From Halovenus sp. (GTDB taxonomy: Archaea; Halobacteriota; Halobacteria; Halobacteriales; Haloarculaceae), in the NCBI GenBank assembly GCA_028274925.1, contig JAQCNR010000075.1:1-5397 (forward strand): a stretch of DNA of 5,397 bases, given 5' to 3'. A model generated the notes under the pieces. It was not told where the DNA came from. It saw nothing but the letters and a program-made list of their open reading frames with translations, and made no database searches. Both the position numbers and the translations under genes were made by a program. The stretch's first letter is position 1. Every line of letters starts with the position of its first letter. Below are positions 1 through 5,397 of the stretch, in pieces.

Positions 1-68
1 GAGAGAATGTATGCAGCAAAGAAACGTATCGGCATTGGTTTTCGAGCATGAAACTGCGACCTGACTTC

Positions 69-74
69 TTTAAG
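69..74 (+). promoter_or_regulatory. possible TATA-like element before the zinc-ribbon gene
   Basis: The bases TTTAAG lie in a locally AT-rich stretch. Archaeal transcription usually starts about 25 bases downstream of the TATA centre, which would be near 97. That fits a nearly leaderless message for the ATG at 104 better than the ATG at 89. It is a single weak match with no clear BRE. Confidence 0.25.
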
Positions 75-88
75 AATAAGGGACACAG

Positions 89-307
89 ATGAATGAGAGT
101 CCAATGAATGAACGCTACTGTCCGGATTGTGATGTCCAAATGGAGAAGACAAACGTAACCGCAGAAGGAGTGGGTGATCTTTACGTTGAAACCGAAAGAG
201 ACGGTGGTGTGCTTGACCGACTTGGTGTCGGGAATCAAACACCGCTCCAAGCGTTCCTTTGTCCGGAGTGTGGATTGACTCAGCTCTGTGCCGAACTTTC
301 CGAGTAA
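89..307 (+). CDS. small zinc-ribbon protein, haloarchaeal type
   Basis: This is a 72-residue soluble acidic protein. It has two CxxC knuckles, CPDC (Cys11 and Cys14) and CPEC (Cys58 and Cys61), separated by a 43-residue linker, so four cysteines can hold one zinc ion. The second knuckle runs into GLTQLCAELSE, a short C-terminal tail like those of many small haloarchaeal zinc-ribbon proteins, so the protein looks complete. Such proteins are generally uncharacterised; a nucleic-acid or protein-binding role is only an inference. The start is uncertain. ATG at 89 has a weak GGGA about six bases upstream. ATG at 104 (Met6) would place the first knuckle five residues from the N-terminus, which is more usual, and fits the TATA-like element at 69-74. 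Cys67 is an extra, non-paired cysteine. The gene is first in a tight plus-strand cluster. Confidence 0.8.
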   Translation: MNESPMNERYCPDCDVQMEKTNVTAEGVGDLYVETERDGGVLDRLGVGNQTPLQAFLCPECGLTQLCAELSE

Positions 308-496
308 CACATCGAAATCGTTGACTGCCCTCTGCAAGATGCGCGCTCTCTATTCAGCAGGGGTGCACTCGCCAACTTATTTATTGTCACAAGTGGGAGT
401 GTCTACTGGGCAGTTATTCATCAGGTTGGCAGACTCAGAACAGAAGTCAGCAGCAAGTACTTTTCCAAGGACGAGATAGTCGCGGAATATGCATAG
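308..496 (+). other. open in-frame stretch after the zinc-ribbon stop; possible gene remnant
   Basis: Reading on in the same frame past the TAA at 305-307 gives 62 further sense codons before a TAG at 494-496. The translation has a hydrophobic patch (LANLFIVTSGSVYWAVI, about 362-418) followed by a charged tail ending KDEIVAEYA. There is no ATG, GTG or TTG in this frame, so it cannot be an independent gene as it stands. The closing TAG lies inside the start of the lipoprotein gene at 489, an overlap common in archaeal operons. It could be the C-terminal remnant of a lost membrane gene, or chance: a second forward frame is also open across most of this stretch. I do not recognise the sequence. 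If it is not coding, this is simply a 181-base spacer; ACTTATTTATTG at 375-386 is its most AT-rich part. Confidence 0.25.
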
Positions 497-1008
497 AAGA
501 CAGTACCTCAACACGATTGGTTCCGTTCTCGGAAGTACGCTTGTTACAGGCTGTACGGGACTTGTCCGGTTAGGAAGTGAGGGTGGGGTGAACGCCCAGA
601 GTATCGAGGAGGAACATTGATTATCGAGAATATGGCTGAAACAGCGGCGGATGTGTTGGTAACAGTCAACTCGGATGAGTACGACAGTTCGTTTGATAGT
701 TTTGTTCCCGGCGGAGAGACGGCTATCAGAGAGGAATTCGTCACCGCCGAGAGCGGCGATATTATTACCTTGGCGGCACTCCTTGGCGATGAGGGAGACC
801 CAGTCGAGTTTGAGTTTCTCCCGGGCGGTGGTGAGACTGAAGATGTGCCTCCAGAGGTCGCCCACCTCACATTTGAGACTCCCGCTGAAGCGAGTGCATC
901 GTGGACCGCAACGAGGGGGAGATGACGTTCCGACTGACGGCCGCCTCCGCCGAAGTGGGCCGTGTTTCTGACTCTGTAATTCGTGACCGGTTTGATAGGG
1001 TAGGGTGA
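489..1008 (+). pseudogene. twin-arginine lipoprotein gene, apparently broken by two frameshifts
   Basis: ATG at 489 opens a reading frame beginning MHRRQYLNTIGSVLG and continuing to a VTGC lipobox. Arg3-Arg4, a short hydrophobic stretch and the lipobox Cys make a typical haloarchaeal Tat lipoprotein signal. The frame hits TGA at 618-620 after 43 residues. A natural continuation (LIIENMAETAADVLVTVNSD) runs in another frame from 617 to TGA at 923-925. A third piece (GEMTFRLTAASAEVGRV...) runs in yet another frame to TGA at 1006-1008. Each step is repaired by adding one base: a T in the TT at 617-618, giving EEEHLIIEN, and a G in the GGGGG at 915-919, giving TRGEMTF (or one base near 900, giving ASASVDRNEGE). 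The repaired protein would be about 172 residues, with an acidic beta-rich-looking domain exposed outside the cell on a lipid anchor. I do not recognise the domain. Alternatives are assembly errors in homopolymers, or two separate short genes; the TTG at 617 overlapping the TGA makes the latter possible but less likely. Confidence 0.72.
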
Positions 1009-1025
1009 CAACGATATCGTACAGA

Positions 1026-1418
1026 ATGACAACAACTACGCTCCAGAGTGCTGTTGCAGGCATCGCAATTGGTGGGCTGTTCAGCGGCAGTGTGTGGGTG
1101 GTGTCTGCGTCACCAGTGCTGACAGGTGCGGTTGGCATCGTCTGGGCGGCAGCAACCGCGGCGAGTCTGTACGTGTTTACCACCTATTCCAGTCCGGAAG
1201 ACGCTGGACCGTGGGGAGCAGTTGTCGGTGGGTCAATCTCGTTCGGCGTCGTACTGAACCTCGCCGATATTGGTGTCTCGAACGGCGCCAGTGCAGCACT
1301 GACGCTTCTCGTAATTGGATTCACACTGTTGGGCTACGTCGCCGGACTTGCTGCAGTTCACCGGAGCAAAAACGACAACCACACAGCGGACAGCAATACC
1401 GCCGAGACGACGCCGTAG
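1026..1418 (+). CDS. four-helix membrane protein of unknown function
   Basis: The 130-residue protein has four likely membrane helices at about residues 7-28, 31-52, 62-82 and 89-111, then a polar tail of about 19 residues rich in Asn, Asp and Thr that ends ...AETTP. Pro58-Glu-Asp-Ala-Gly in the loop between helices 2 and 3 is the main charged part. It resembles the many small uncharacterised haloarchaeal membrane proteins; I cannot name a family. I chose ATG at 1026. An in-frame GTG at 1005 would add seven residues and would overlap the TGA of the lipoprotein remnant (GTGA at 1005-1008), which would suit translational coupling. A TATA-like TTTGATAG at 991-998 is well placed for a short-leader message from 1026. 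The gene follows the broken lipoprotein by 17 bases and probably shared a transcript with it. Confidence 0.75.
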   Translation: MTTTTLQSAVAGIAIGGLFSGSVWVVSASPVLTGAVGIVWAAATAASLYVFTTYSSPEDAGPWGAVVGGSISFGVVLNLADIGVSNGASAALTLLVIGFTLLGYVAGLAAVHRSKNDNHTADSNTAETTP

Positions 1419-1436
1419 GTGCTACTTGGGCCATCT

Positions 1437-1451
1437 CGTGGCTCCGCCACG
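1437..1451. terminator. hairpin between convergent genes
   Basis: CGTGGC and GCCACG form a perfect 6-base-pair stem around a TCC loop. It sits in the 48-base gap between the ends of two convergent genes (1418 and 1467), where a terminator for either strand would be expected. No T-run follows directly on either strand, so the function is inferred from position only. Confidence 0.4.
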
Positions 1452-1466
1452 CACACACAACTCAGG

Positions 1467-1631
1467 CTAGCTCTTCTTGTATTCGCGTACACCGCGGAGA
1501 ATTACTCCCAGTCCAAATAGTGCAACGATCCCTTGTGCCGCGAACGACTCGATGACGAACACGGTACCAAGCAGAAACAGTCCCACGATGATCAGCCCGA
1601 TCGCGCCGTATCCCCGTATCAGGTCATTCAT
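1467..1631 (-). CDS. 54-residue two-helix membrane protein
   Basis: The protein starts MNDLIRGYGAIGLIIVG. It has two likely membrane helices at about residues 9-28 and 31-47, with a short basic tail (RGVREYKKS). The basic end suggests that the C-terminus is cytoplasmic, with both ends inside. It looks like the small haloarchaeal membrane proteins of no known function. The frame is open further upstream to an ATG at 1740-1742, but those 37 extra residues are Cys-, Ser- and Arg-rich and unlike a protein N-terminus here. ATG at 1629-1631 has GGAG five bases before it on the coding strand (GGCTGGAGTATG), so I took it. The gene points towards the four-helix membrane protein and diverges from the RND transporter. 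A near-perfect palindrome lies 30-52 bases upstream of its start. Confidence 0.7.
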   Translation of the reverse strand: MNDLIRGYGAIGLIIVGLFLLGTVFVIESFAAQGIVALFGLGVILRGVREYKKS

Positions 1632-1660
1632 ACTCCAGCCCTCGGAAGCTTTTTGCTCGC

Positions 1661-1683
1661 GTACATTCGTGCACGAAGTGTAC
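1661..1683. promoter_or_regulatory. near-perfect palindrome, candidate operator
   Basis: The core TTCGTGCACGAA (1666-1677) is a perfect 12-base palindrome. It is flanked by GTACA on the left (1661-1665) and TGTAC on the right (1679-1683), with one unpaired G at 1678, giving an almost complete 23-base dyad. It lies where the BRE/TATA region of the minus-strand gene starting at 1631 should be, so a protein bound here could block transcription. The regulator is not known. Confidence 0.45.
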
Positions 1684-1799
1684 TCACAGGTTAGTAGAGC
1701 AGAATAATAGCAACCCAGACAGCGTCTCACACTCCGAAACAAGGGGAACTACCGCGCTCGTGGAACCACAGAGGCTGGAATACTAACGACCCTGTCGGC

Positions 1800-1815
1800 T
1801 GTCGTGCATACGACA
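1800..1815. promoter_or_regulatory. inverted repeat, candidate operator
   Basis: TGTCGT and ACGACA form perfect 6-base arms around a GCAT spacer. The centre (TCGTGCA, then ACGA) is close to that of the palindrome at 1661-1683 (TCGTGCACGA), so both could be sites of one regulator. It lies 178 bases before the transporter start. Confidence 0.35.
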
Positions 1816-1885
1816 ATCGTCGCTCGGCACAGGTCCGGTCCCACGGGGAGCAAAATACAAATTCGATTTTTTCTCGATGATGGGT

Positions 1886-1953
1886 CGCTCTGTTGCCGGC
1901 TATTTCTGTATAGCTAGACTGCCTGTTCGCTCTGTTCTGGATAGCTAGCTAGC
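1886..1953 (+). repeat. two-copy imperfect direct repeat with TAGCTAG elements
   Basis: CGCTCTGTT occurs at 1886-1894 and 1928-1936. Each copy is followed by ATAGCTAG, at 1910-1917 (after CTGT) and 1941-1948 (after CTGG). The first copy carries 11 extra bases between its two parts. The second copy extends to ATAGCTAGCTAGC, which contains two overlapping GCTAGC palindromes. The repeat ends about 40 bases before the transporter start, an upstream-activator position. It may be a duplicated regulatory site or local slippage. Confidence 0.4.
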
Positions 1954-1960
1954 ATCGATA

Positions 1961-1968
1961 GAAAGATA
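1961..1968 (+). promoter_or_regulatory. possible TATA region of the transporter gene
   Basis: The bases GAAAGATA lie about 25-32 bases before the ATG at 1993. This is where the TATA box of a leaderless archaeal message would sit. No Shine-Dalgarno sequence precedes the ATG (CATAACGATG), which agrees with leaderless translation. The match to TATA consensus is poor. Confidence 0.3.
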
Positions 1969-1992
1969 CGCAACTTTCAGTCGTACATAACG

Positions 1993-4506
1993 ATGCGAAA
2001 CATCATCGGTCAAATCGTTGACTTCGTCACGGAACACAATCGAATCACACTGCTGGTGATGCTGGTGTTGACGGGTGCAGTTGTCGCCGGTGTCCCACAA
2101 CTGGACACGGGCAGTCAAGCAGGCGCTTCGGAGGACCAGTTCGACCACCTCGACAGAGTGCAGGCGAGCCAGTATATCGAGAACACGTACGCGAGCACAT
2201 CACAGAGACAACAGAATCGAACAATACAGCCAGTGTACGTCTGGGATGAGGACGGAAATACCCTCTCGAAGGCATCGCTCCTCGACGGACTTCGATATCA
2301 AAAAGAGATCCTCGCCGAAGAGGATGTCCAGGCTGCGTTGCACGACGATGGGGTGCGCGGAATCGAGAATCTGGTCGCAAAGCGCGCGGCGGGTGATGCA
2401 AACGCGACGCTTGGCGAGCAAATCACGGCACTGGACGAGACGAGTCCAGAACAGGTCGAGCGGTTGGTGAAGCAGGTTCTTGCAGAGAATCCCCGCGCAC
2501 AGCGATTCCTCCCGAGCGACCACGGCGACACACCGAGTTCGACTGACCGACGGACGTTCGTCGCATTCGACACCGGGGACGGCGTCGACGAACAGACCCG
2601 TGAGAACGCGAGCGCGACACTGTACAACACCGCCGAGGAGGACTCAAATACCTTCGTATTGAATGCTGACGCCAGCGAACAGGCACAGCAGCGGTTCTTC
2701 CAAGAGATGGTCGAACTCGTGGTGCCGATTGCACTGTTAGTCATCCTGAGTATTCTCGTGTTCGCGTACCGTGACCTCGTCGACGTTATTGTCGGGATGA
2801 CTGGTGTCGTGCTCTCGGTGCTGTGGATGTTCGGGCTCCTGGGGTGGCTCGGTGTCGCTGCGGGCATCGTCAGCATCGTCCCTGTCGTCCTCATCTCGGG
2901 GCTGAGCATCGACTTCGGGTTCCACATTTTCAACCGGTATCGTGAGCAGCGCGGTCCCGAGGAGGGAATCCGCGAACCGATGAACCGCGGCGTTCGGCTG
3001 GTCACGACGGCTCTCATCCTGGTGACGGTTACTGCCGCTATCGGCTTTCTGGCGAATCTCACCAACCCACTCCCGATGATCCGCAATCTCGGTGTGAGCA
3101 TCACACTGGGTGTCGTCTCGGCGCTGGTCATCTTCACCACCGTAGTGCCAGCACTGAAACTCTCTCTTGACGGACTACTCGAACGAGTCGGACTTGACCG
3201 ACGGCAGGCGGCACTTGGCCACGGGAGCTATCTCCAGCCAGTGCTCGAAGCCAGTGCAACCCTGGCCCAGCGAGCAGCACCTGTCGTGCTCGTGCTCGCT
3301 GTCGTGGTCGGTGGCCTCGGGGGTCTCGCGTGGACCGAGCTCGATCAGGAGAGTTTCCAAGGCTCCGATGGCGAGGTTGCAGAGTGGAAACAGCAGATTC
3401 CCGGCCCAGTTGGCTGGGAGCCAATCGAGGTGACCGAGCAGAGCCAGCACGTCGAGCAGGTCTACCAGCCAGCGAGTGCAGAGAGCGCATTCAAATCACG
3501 GATACTGATCGAAGACGATGTGACGAGCGACACGACCCTCGAAGATATCGACGACGGTGTCGCAACGGTTGCTGACGAGGGACTGCTGGTGACGCAGTCA
3601 AGCACGTCAGCAGAACGCTCGCCGCTCACCGCAATGAAGACCGTCGCGGCCGAAAACGAGCGCTTCGCTGCCGTCCTCGAAGAGCACGATACCAACGGCG
3701 ATGGGATACCTGACGAGAATCTGGAGACGGTCTACGACGCCTTCTACGCGGCCGACAGCGCGACGGCCGAACAGGTGATCGAGCGGACTGACGGCGAGTA
3801 TCGCTCGATGCTGGTCACGCTGTCGCTCACCACCGACTTCACAGAGGTGAAATCGACGGCTCCGACGCTCGAAGAGGCGGCGGAGACGATGGAAGGTGAC
3901 GACCAGCGAGCGGCGACCCTCGCCGGTGCCGTGGGCGTCAACGACGCCTTCCTGGACGAAGTCGTGGGTGGAATCTTGCTCACGATGGTGGTCGCGCTTG
4001 TCGCGGTTATCGTGACGCTGATGGGCGTCTTCCGGGCGATGCACGGCAGCGCGACACTTGGAGCGGTTGTGTCGGTTCCAATCACCCTCGTCGTTGCCTT
4101 AGTCATCGGCGGGATGTATCTGCTCGAAATCCCACTGACGATACTCACTGCATTGCTGATGAGTCTCGCCGTCGGGCTCGGCGTCGACTACAATATTCAC
4201 GTTGGTGACCGGTTTGCCGACGAACTCGATGCAGGGGCAACACAGATGGAAGCGCTGTATGCCGCCGTCACCGGAACCGGTGGTGCGCTACTCGGAAGTA
4301 CACTCACCTCTGCCGGAGCCTTTGCGACGATTGCGCTGGTTCCACACCCACAGCTCCAGAGCTTCGGGAGTATCGTTGTCGTTGCCTTGCTCACCTCGTT
4401 CGTCGTGAGTCTGGTGGTGCTGCCGAGCGTGCTCGTGCTGTGGAGCCGGTACACGGACGGCATTCAGAGCGTGACCGCTGAACCAGAACCGATTCCACAG
4501 GACTGA
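1993..4506 (+). CDS. RND superfamily transporter, MMPL type (COG1033-like exporter)
   Basis: This 837-residue integral membrane protein is a proton- or ion-driven exporter of the RND superfamily; its substrate cannot be read from the sequence. It has the two-fold RND plan. TM1 (about 17-36) is followed by a long outside domain (37-238) and TM2-TM6 (about 239-258, 263-283, 284-304, 336-356, 366-388). Then come TM7 (about 429-447), a second outside domain (448-655) and TM8-TM12 (about 656-679, 687-712, 713-735, 760-783, 792-816). The paired TM4/TM10 motifs are GLSIDFGFH (303-311, Asp307) and GLGVDYNIH (728-736, Asp732). The buried Asp of this motif carries the coupling ion in MMPL-type RND proteins. 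The second outside domain contains a DTNGDGIPDE calcium-loop-like motif (566-575). The length is normal for the family and the frame is intact. The ATG start gives a usual short cytoplasmic N-terminus. No fusion protein or outer channel gene is adjacent, as expected for a lipid or hydrophobic-substrate exporter in a single-membrane cell. Confidence 0.95.
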   Translation: MRNIIGQIVDFVTEHNRITLLVMLVLTGAVVAGVPQLDTGSQAGASEDQFDHLDRVQASQYIENTYASTSQRQQNRTIQPVYVWDEDGNTLSKASLLDGLRYQKEILAEEDVQAALHDDGVRGIENLVAKRAAGDANATLGEQITALDETSPEQVERLVKQVLAENPRAQRFLPSDHGDTPSSTDRRTFVAFDTGDGVDEQTRENASATLYNTAEEDSNTFVLNADASEQAQQRFFQEMVELVVPIALLVILSILVFAYRDLVDVIVGMTGVVLSVLWMFGLLGWLGVAAGIVSIVPVVLISGLSIDFGFHIFNRYREQRGPEEGIREPMNRGVRLVTTALILVTVTAAIGFLANLTNPLPMIRNLGVSITLGVVSALVIFTTVVPALKLSLDGLLERVGLDRRQAALGHGSYLQPVLEASATLAQRAAPVVLVLAVVVGGLGGLAWTELDQESFQGSDGEVAEWKQQIPGPVGWEPIEVTEQSQHVEQVYQPASAESAFKSRILIEDDVTSDTTLEDIDDGVATVADEGLLVTQSSTSAERSPLTAMKTVAAENERFAAVLEEHDTNGDGIPDENLETVYDAFYAADSATAEQVIERTDGEYRSMLVTLSLTTDFTEVKSTAPTLEEAAETMEGDDQRAATLAGAVGVNDAFLDEVVGGILLTMVVALVAVIVTLMGVFRAMHGSATLGAVVSVPITLVVALVIGGMYLLEIPLTILTALLMSLAVGLGVDYNIHVGDRFADELDAGATQMEALYAAVTGTGGALLGSTLTSAGAFATIALVPHPQLQSFGSIVVVALLTSFVVSLVVLPSVLVLWSRYTDGIQSVTAEPEPIPQD

Positions 4507-4516
4507 GAGCTGTCAG

Positions 4517-4531
4517 TTCTTCGTCTTTTTG
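4517..4531 (+). terminator. T-rich tract after the transporter gene
   Basis: TTCTTCGTCTTTTTG begins 10 bases after the stop codon and ends in five T residues (4526-4530). Archaeal intrinsic termination relies mainly on such U-rich stretches, so this is a reasonable terminator for the transporter transcript. A weak dyad (CTGA...AGCT...TCAG, 4503-4516) precedes it. Confidence 0.5.
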
Positions 4532-4596
4532 TGCCGCCGGGGGACATTTATTTCAGTAGTCAGACAACTCTCATCGGTCCTACCCGCTGCCGACCA

Positions 4597-4610
4597 AGCC
4601 GCAAGCGGCT
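4597..4610. repeat. GC-rich hairpin in the convergent gap
   Basis: AGCCGC and GCGGCT are perfect 6-base arms around AA, giving a practical 5-base-pair stem with a CAAG loop in RNA. It lies midway between the convergent ends of the transporter and the AIM24-like gene and has no T-run beside it. It could be a back-up terminator or a transcript 3'-end stabiliser. Confidence 0.35.
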
Positions 4611-4681
4611 ACGGATCTAACCCAATTCCAGCTGTTACCGCACGGCACAGGAGTCTCTCTGCTGTAACCCGCTCAGTGTGG

Positions 4682-4700
4682 TAAAATTATAATTTATTTT
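4682..4700 (-). terminator. AT-rich palindrome beyond the AIM24-like gene
   Basis: AAATTATAATTT (4684-4695) is a perfect 12-base palindrome inside a stretch of almost pure A and T that contrasts with the GC-rich surroundings. It begins 36 bases beyond the stop of the minus-strand gene. Read on that strand it gives an AAATTATAATTTTACC tract, suited to archaeal termination. It resembles a TATA box too, but no gene follows it on the plus strand. Confidence 0.4.
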
Positions 4701-4735
4701 GAGTAACTGACGGCTCACCTGCACCGTAGTCTACG

Positions 4736-5397
4736 CTATTCACCGATTGTGATATCTGCGTCCTCGCTGGGCATCCGCTGAACGAGAAGGTCGACGAGCG
4801 AATCCATATCGCGTGTCTGGTACCACGCTGTTCCGGGACCGGTGAACTCGAACACGAGCCCTTCGCCGCTCAGCAGCGTCGATTTGAGACCACCAACCCG
4901 GCGAGTCGAGTACTCAGTCTCATCATCCCAGGCGATCAGGTGTTCATTATCGAGGACGTACGATTCGCCGGCGGCCAGTTCGAGTTTTTCGAGGCCGCCG
5001 TAGGCGTCGATAAACACCGTTCCGGTGCCTCTCAATGCGAGTGGCGTCAGGCCGGCTTCTCCGAGTATCGACTTGAGACCGCCGACTTCCGAGTCGATGT
5101 CGATGCCGTCTGTCCCAGCGATGAACGCACCGTCAGTCGAGTATAGTGTCTCGTTTCGGAGGTCGTGTGACATGATGTCTCCCGGCGTCGGCGGGGCGAG
5201 GGTAACAGTTCCCGGCCCGTCTTCAGCCACGAACTCGTTGGTGAACAGGGATTCGCCACCGAGCATTGACTTCGCAGAACTGAGGAGCCCATCACGACTC
5301 GTTTCGGTTTCGACTGAGATGGTTGGAGAGTGGCCGACCATTGCGCCTGGTTCGGCAACGATCGACTCTCCGTGGTCTAGTGTTACTTTCAGATGCG
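4736..5397 (-). CDS. AIM24/TIGR00266-family protein, 5' end outside the window
   Basis: The visible 219 residues run from the right edge to TAG at 4736-4738; an in-frame Met at 5341 is internal. Before it the frame reads HLKVTLDHGESIVAEPGAM, the conserved start region of this family (ESIVAEPGAMV...). Only about 10-15 N-terminal residues should be missing from a normal 220-240-residue protein. The body is soluble and beta-rich, with repeated Gly-rich turns: DGLLSSAKSMLGGES (about visible residues 35-49), GGLKSILGEAG (105-115) and GGLKSTLLSGEG (168-179). These match the three-fold beta structure known for TRAP-like/AIM24 proteins. The tail is acidic (PSEDADITIGE). Family members are widespread in archaea and bacteria and are mostly uncharacterised; the name comes from a yeast mitochondrial relative. 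No signal peptide is visible in the part seen. The promoter and start lie outside the window, and the gene is convergent with the transporter. Confidence 0.88.
   Translation of the reverse strand, partial: HLKVTLDHGESIVAEPGAMVGHSPTISVETETSRDGLLSSAKSMLGGESLFTNEFVAEDGPGTVTLAPPTPGDIMSHDLRNETLYSTDGAFIAGTDGIDIDSEVGGLKSILGEAGLTPLALRGTGTVFIDAYGGLEKLELAAGESYVLDNEHLIAWDDETEYSTRRVGGLKSTLLSGEGLVFEFTGPGTAWYQTRDMDSLVDLLVQRMPSEDADITIGE

Larger units (their letters stand above)
1632..1992. promoter_or_regulatory. divergent intergenic control region
   Basis: These 361 bases separate the divergent starts of the 54-residue protein (minus) and the RND transporter (plus). I see no convincing gene in them. They contain two inverted repeats (1661-1683 and 1800-1815), a T6 tract at 1867-1872 within an AT-rich patch from about 1852, a two-copy repeat with TAGCTAG (1886-1953), and a TATA-like stretch near 1962. 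The density of short symmetrical elements suggests regulated expression in one or both directions. Confidence 0.55.

Noticed and set aside
1..88. 3' end of an upstream plus-strand gene
   Set aside because: All three forward frames are open to the left edge, ending at TGA 49-51, 62-64 and 90-92. The last overlaps the ATG at 89 (ATGA), which is suggestive. With at most 30 residues visible and none recognised, no frame can be preferred.
288..479. 63-residue plus-strand reading frame overlapping the zinc-ribbon gene end
   Set aside because: It has a low-complexity Ser/Thr-rich translation without domain signals, and overlaps a better supported gene. The frame beside it is at least as protein-like.
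377..1183. Long minus-strand frame of 268 residues opposite the lipoprotein
   Set aside because: It is Pro/Ser/Arg/Cys-rich with no recognisable fold, and lies antisense to sequence with a clear signal peptide and acidic haloarchaeal composition. It is a typical shadow frame of GC-rich DNA.
1447..1461. CA-rich tract (CGCACACACAAC) as a microsatellite
   Set aside because: It has only about three CA units, too few to be a meaningful repeat.
1852..1872. T6 tract as a terminator
   Set aside because: No plus-strand gene ends upstream of it; the nearest gene is on the other strand and starts at 1631. It is more likely part of an AT-rich promoter-region patch.
2298..3140. Long minus-strand frame opposite the transporter
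   Set aside because: It is Arg/Ser/Thr-rich and basic, unlike haloarchaeal proteins, and fully antisense to a clearly conserved transporter.
1..5397. CRISPR array, tRNA, rRNA, insertion sequence or attachment site
   Set aside because: Reading through, I found no evenly spaced repeats, no tRNA cloverleaf or CCA-type end, no transposase motifs and no terminal inverted repeats.

Overview
The window looks like chromosomal DNA of a haloarchaeon (class Halobacteria). The proteins are rich in Asp and Glu, most starts lack a clear Shine-Dalgarno site, and the protein types are ones common in that class: a small zinc-ribbon protein, a twin-arginine lipoprotein, an MMPL-type RND transporter and an AIM24-like protein. 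Genus cannot be fixed from this sequence.

Layout. Positions 1-88 hold only an undecidable edge. A left cluster on the plus strand runs from 89 to 1418. It contains a 72-residue zinc-ribbon protein (89-307), a stretch of uncertain status (308-496), a twin-arginine lipoprotein gene that appears broken by two single-base losses (489-1008), and a four-helix membrane protein (1026-1418). A convergent 54-residue two-helix membrane protein (1467-1631, minus) follows across a short gap with a hairpin. A 361-base divergent control region (1632-1992) holds two related palindromes and a repeated GCTAG-containing element. It precedes the large RND/MMPL transporter (1993-4506, plus), the best supported gene here. 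A 229-base convergent gap with a T-tract, a GC hairpin and an AT-rich palindrome separates it from the 3' part of an AIM24/TIGR00266-family gene (4736 to the right edge, minus).

How the genes work together. The left cluster may once have been one transcription unit, because gene ends and starts overlap or nearly do. Nothing ties it functionally to the transporter. The transporter stands alone, without a recognisable fusion protein or outer-channel partner, as expected for MMPL-type RND proteins in a single-membrane archaeon. The 54-residue protein and the transporter diverge from the palindrome-bearing region and might share a regulator; this is inference.

No clear novel system is visible. 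The points most worth checking are the doubly frameshifted lipoprotein, the paired palindromes in the divergent region, and a calcium-loop-like motif in the second outside domain of the transporter.
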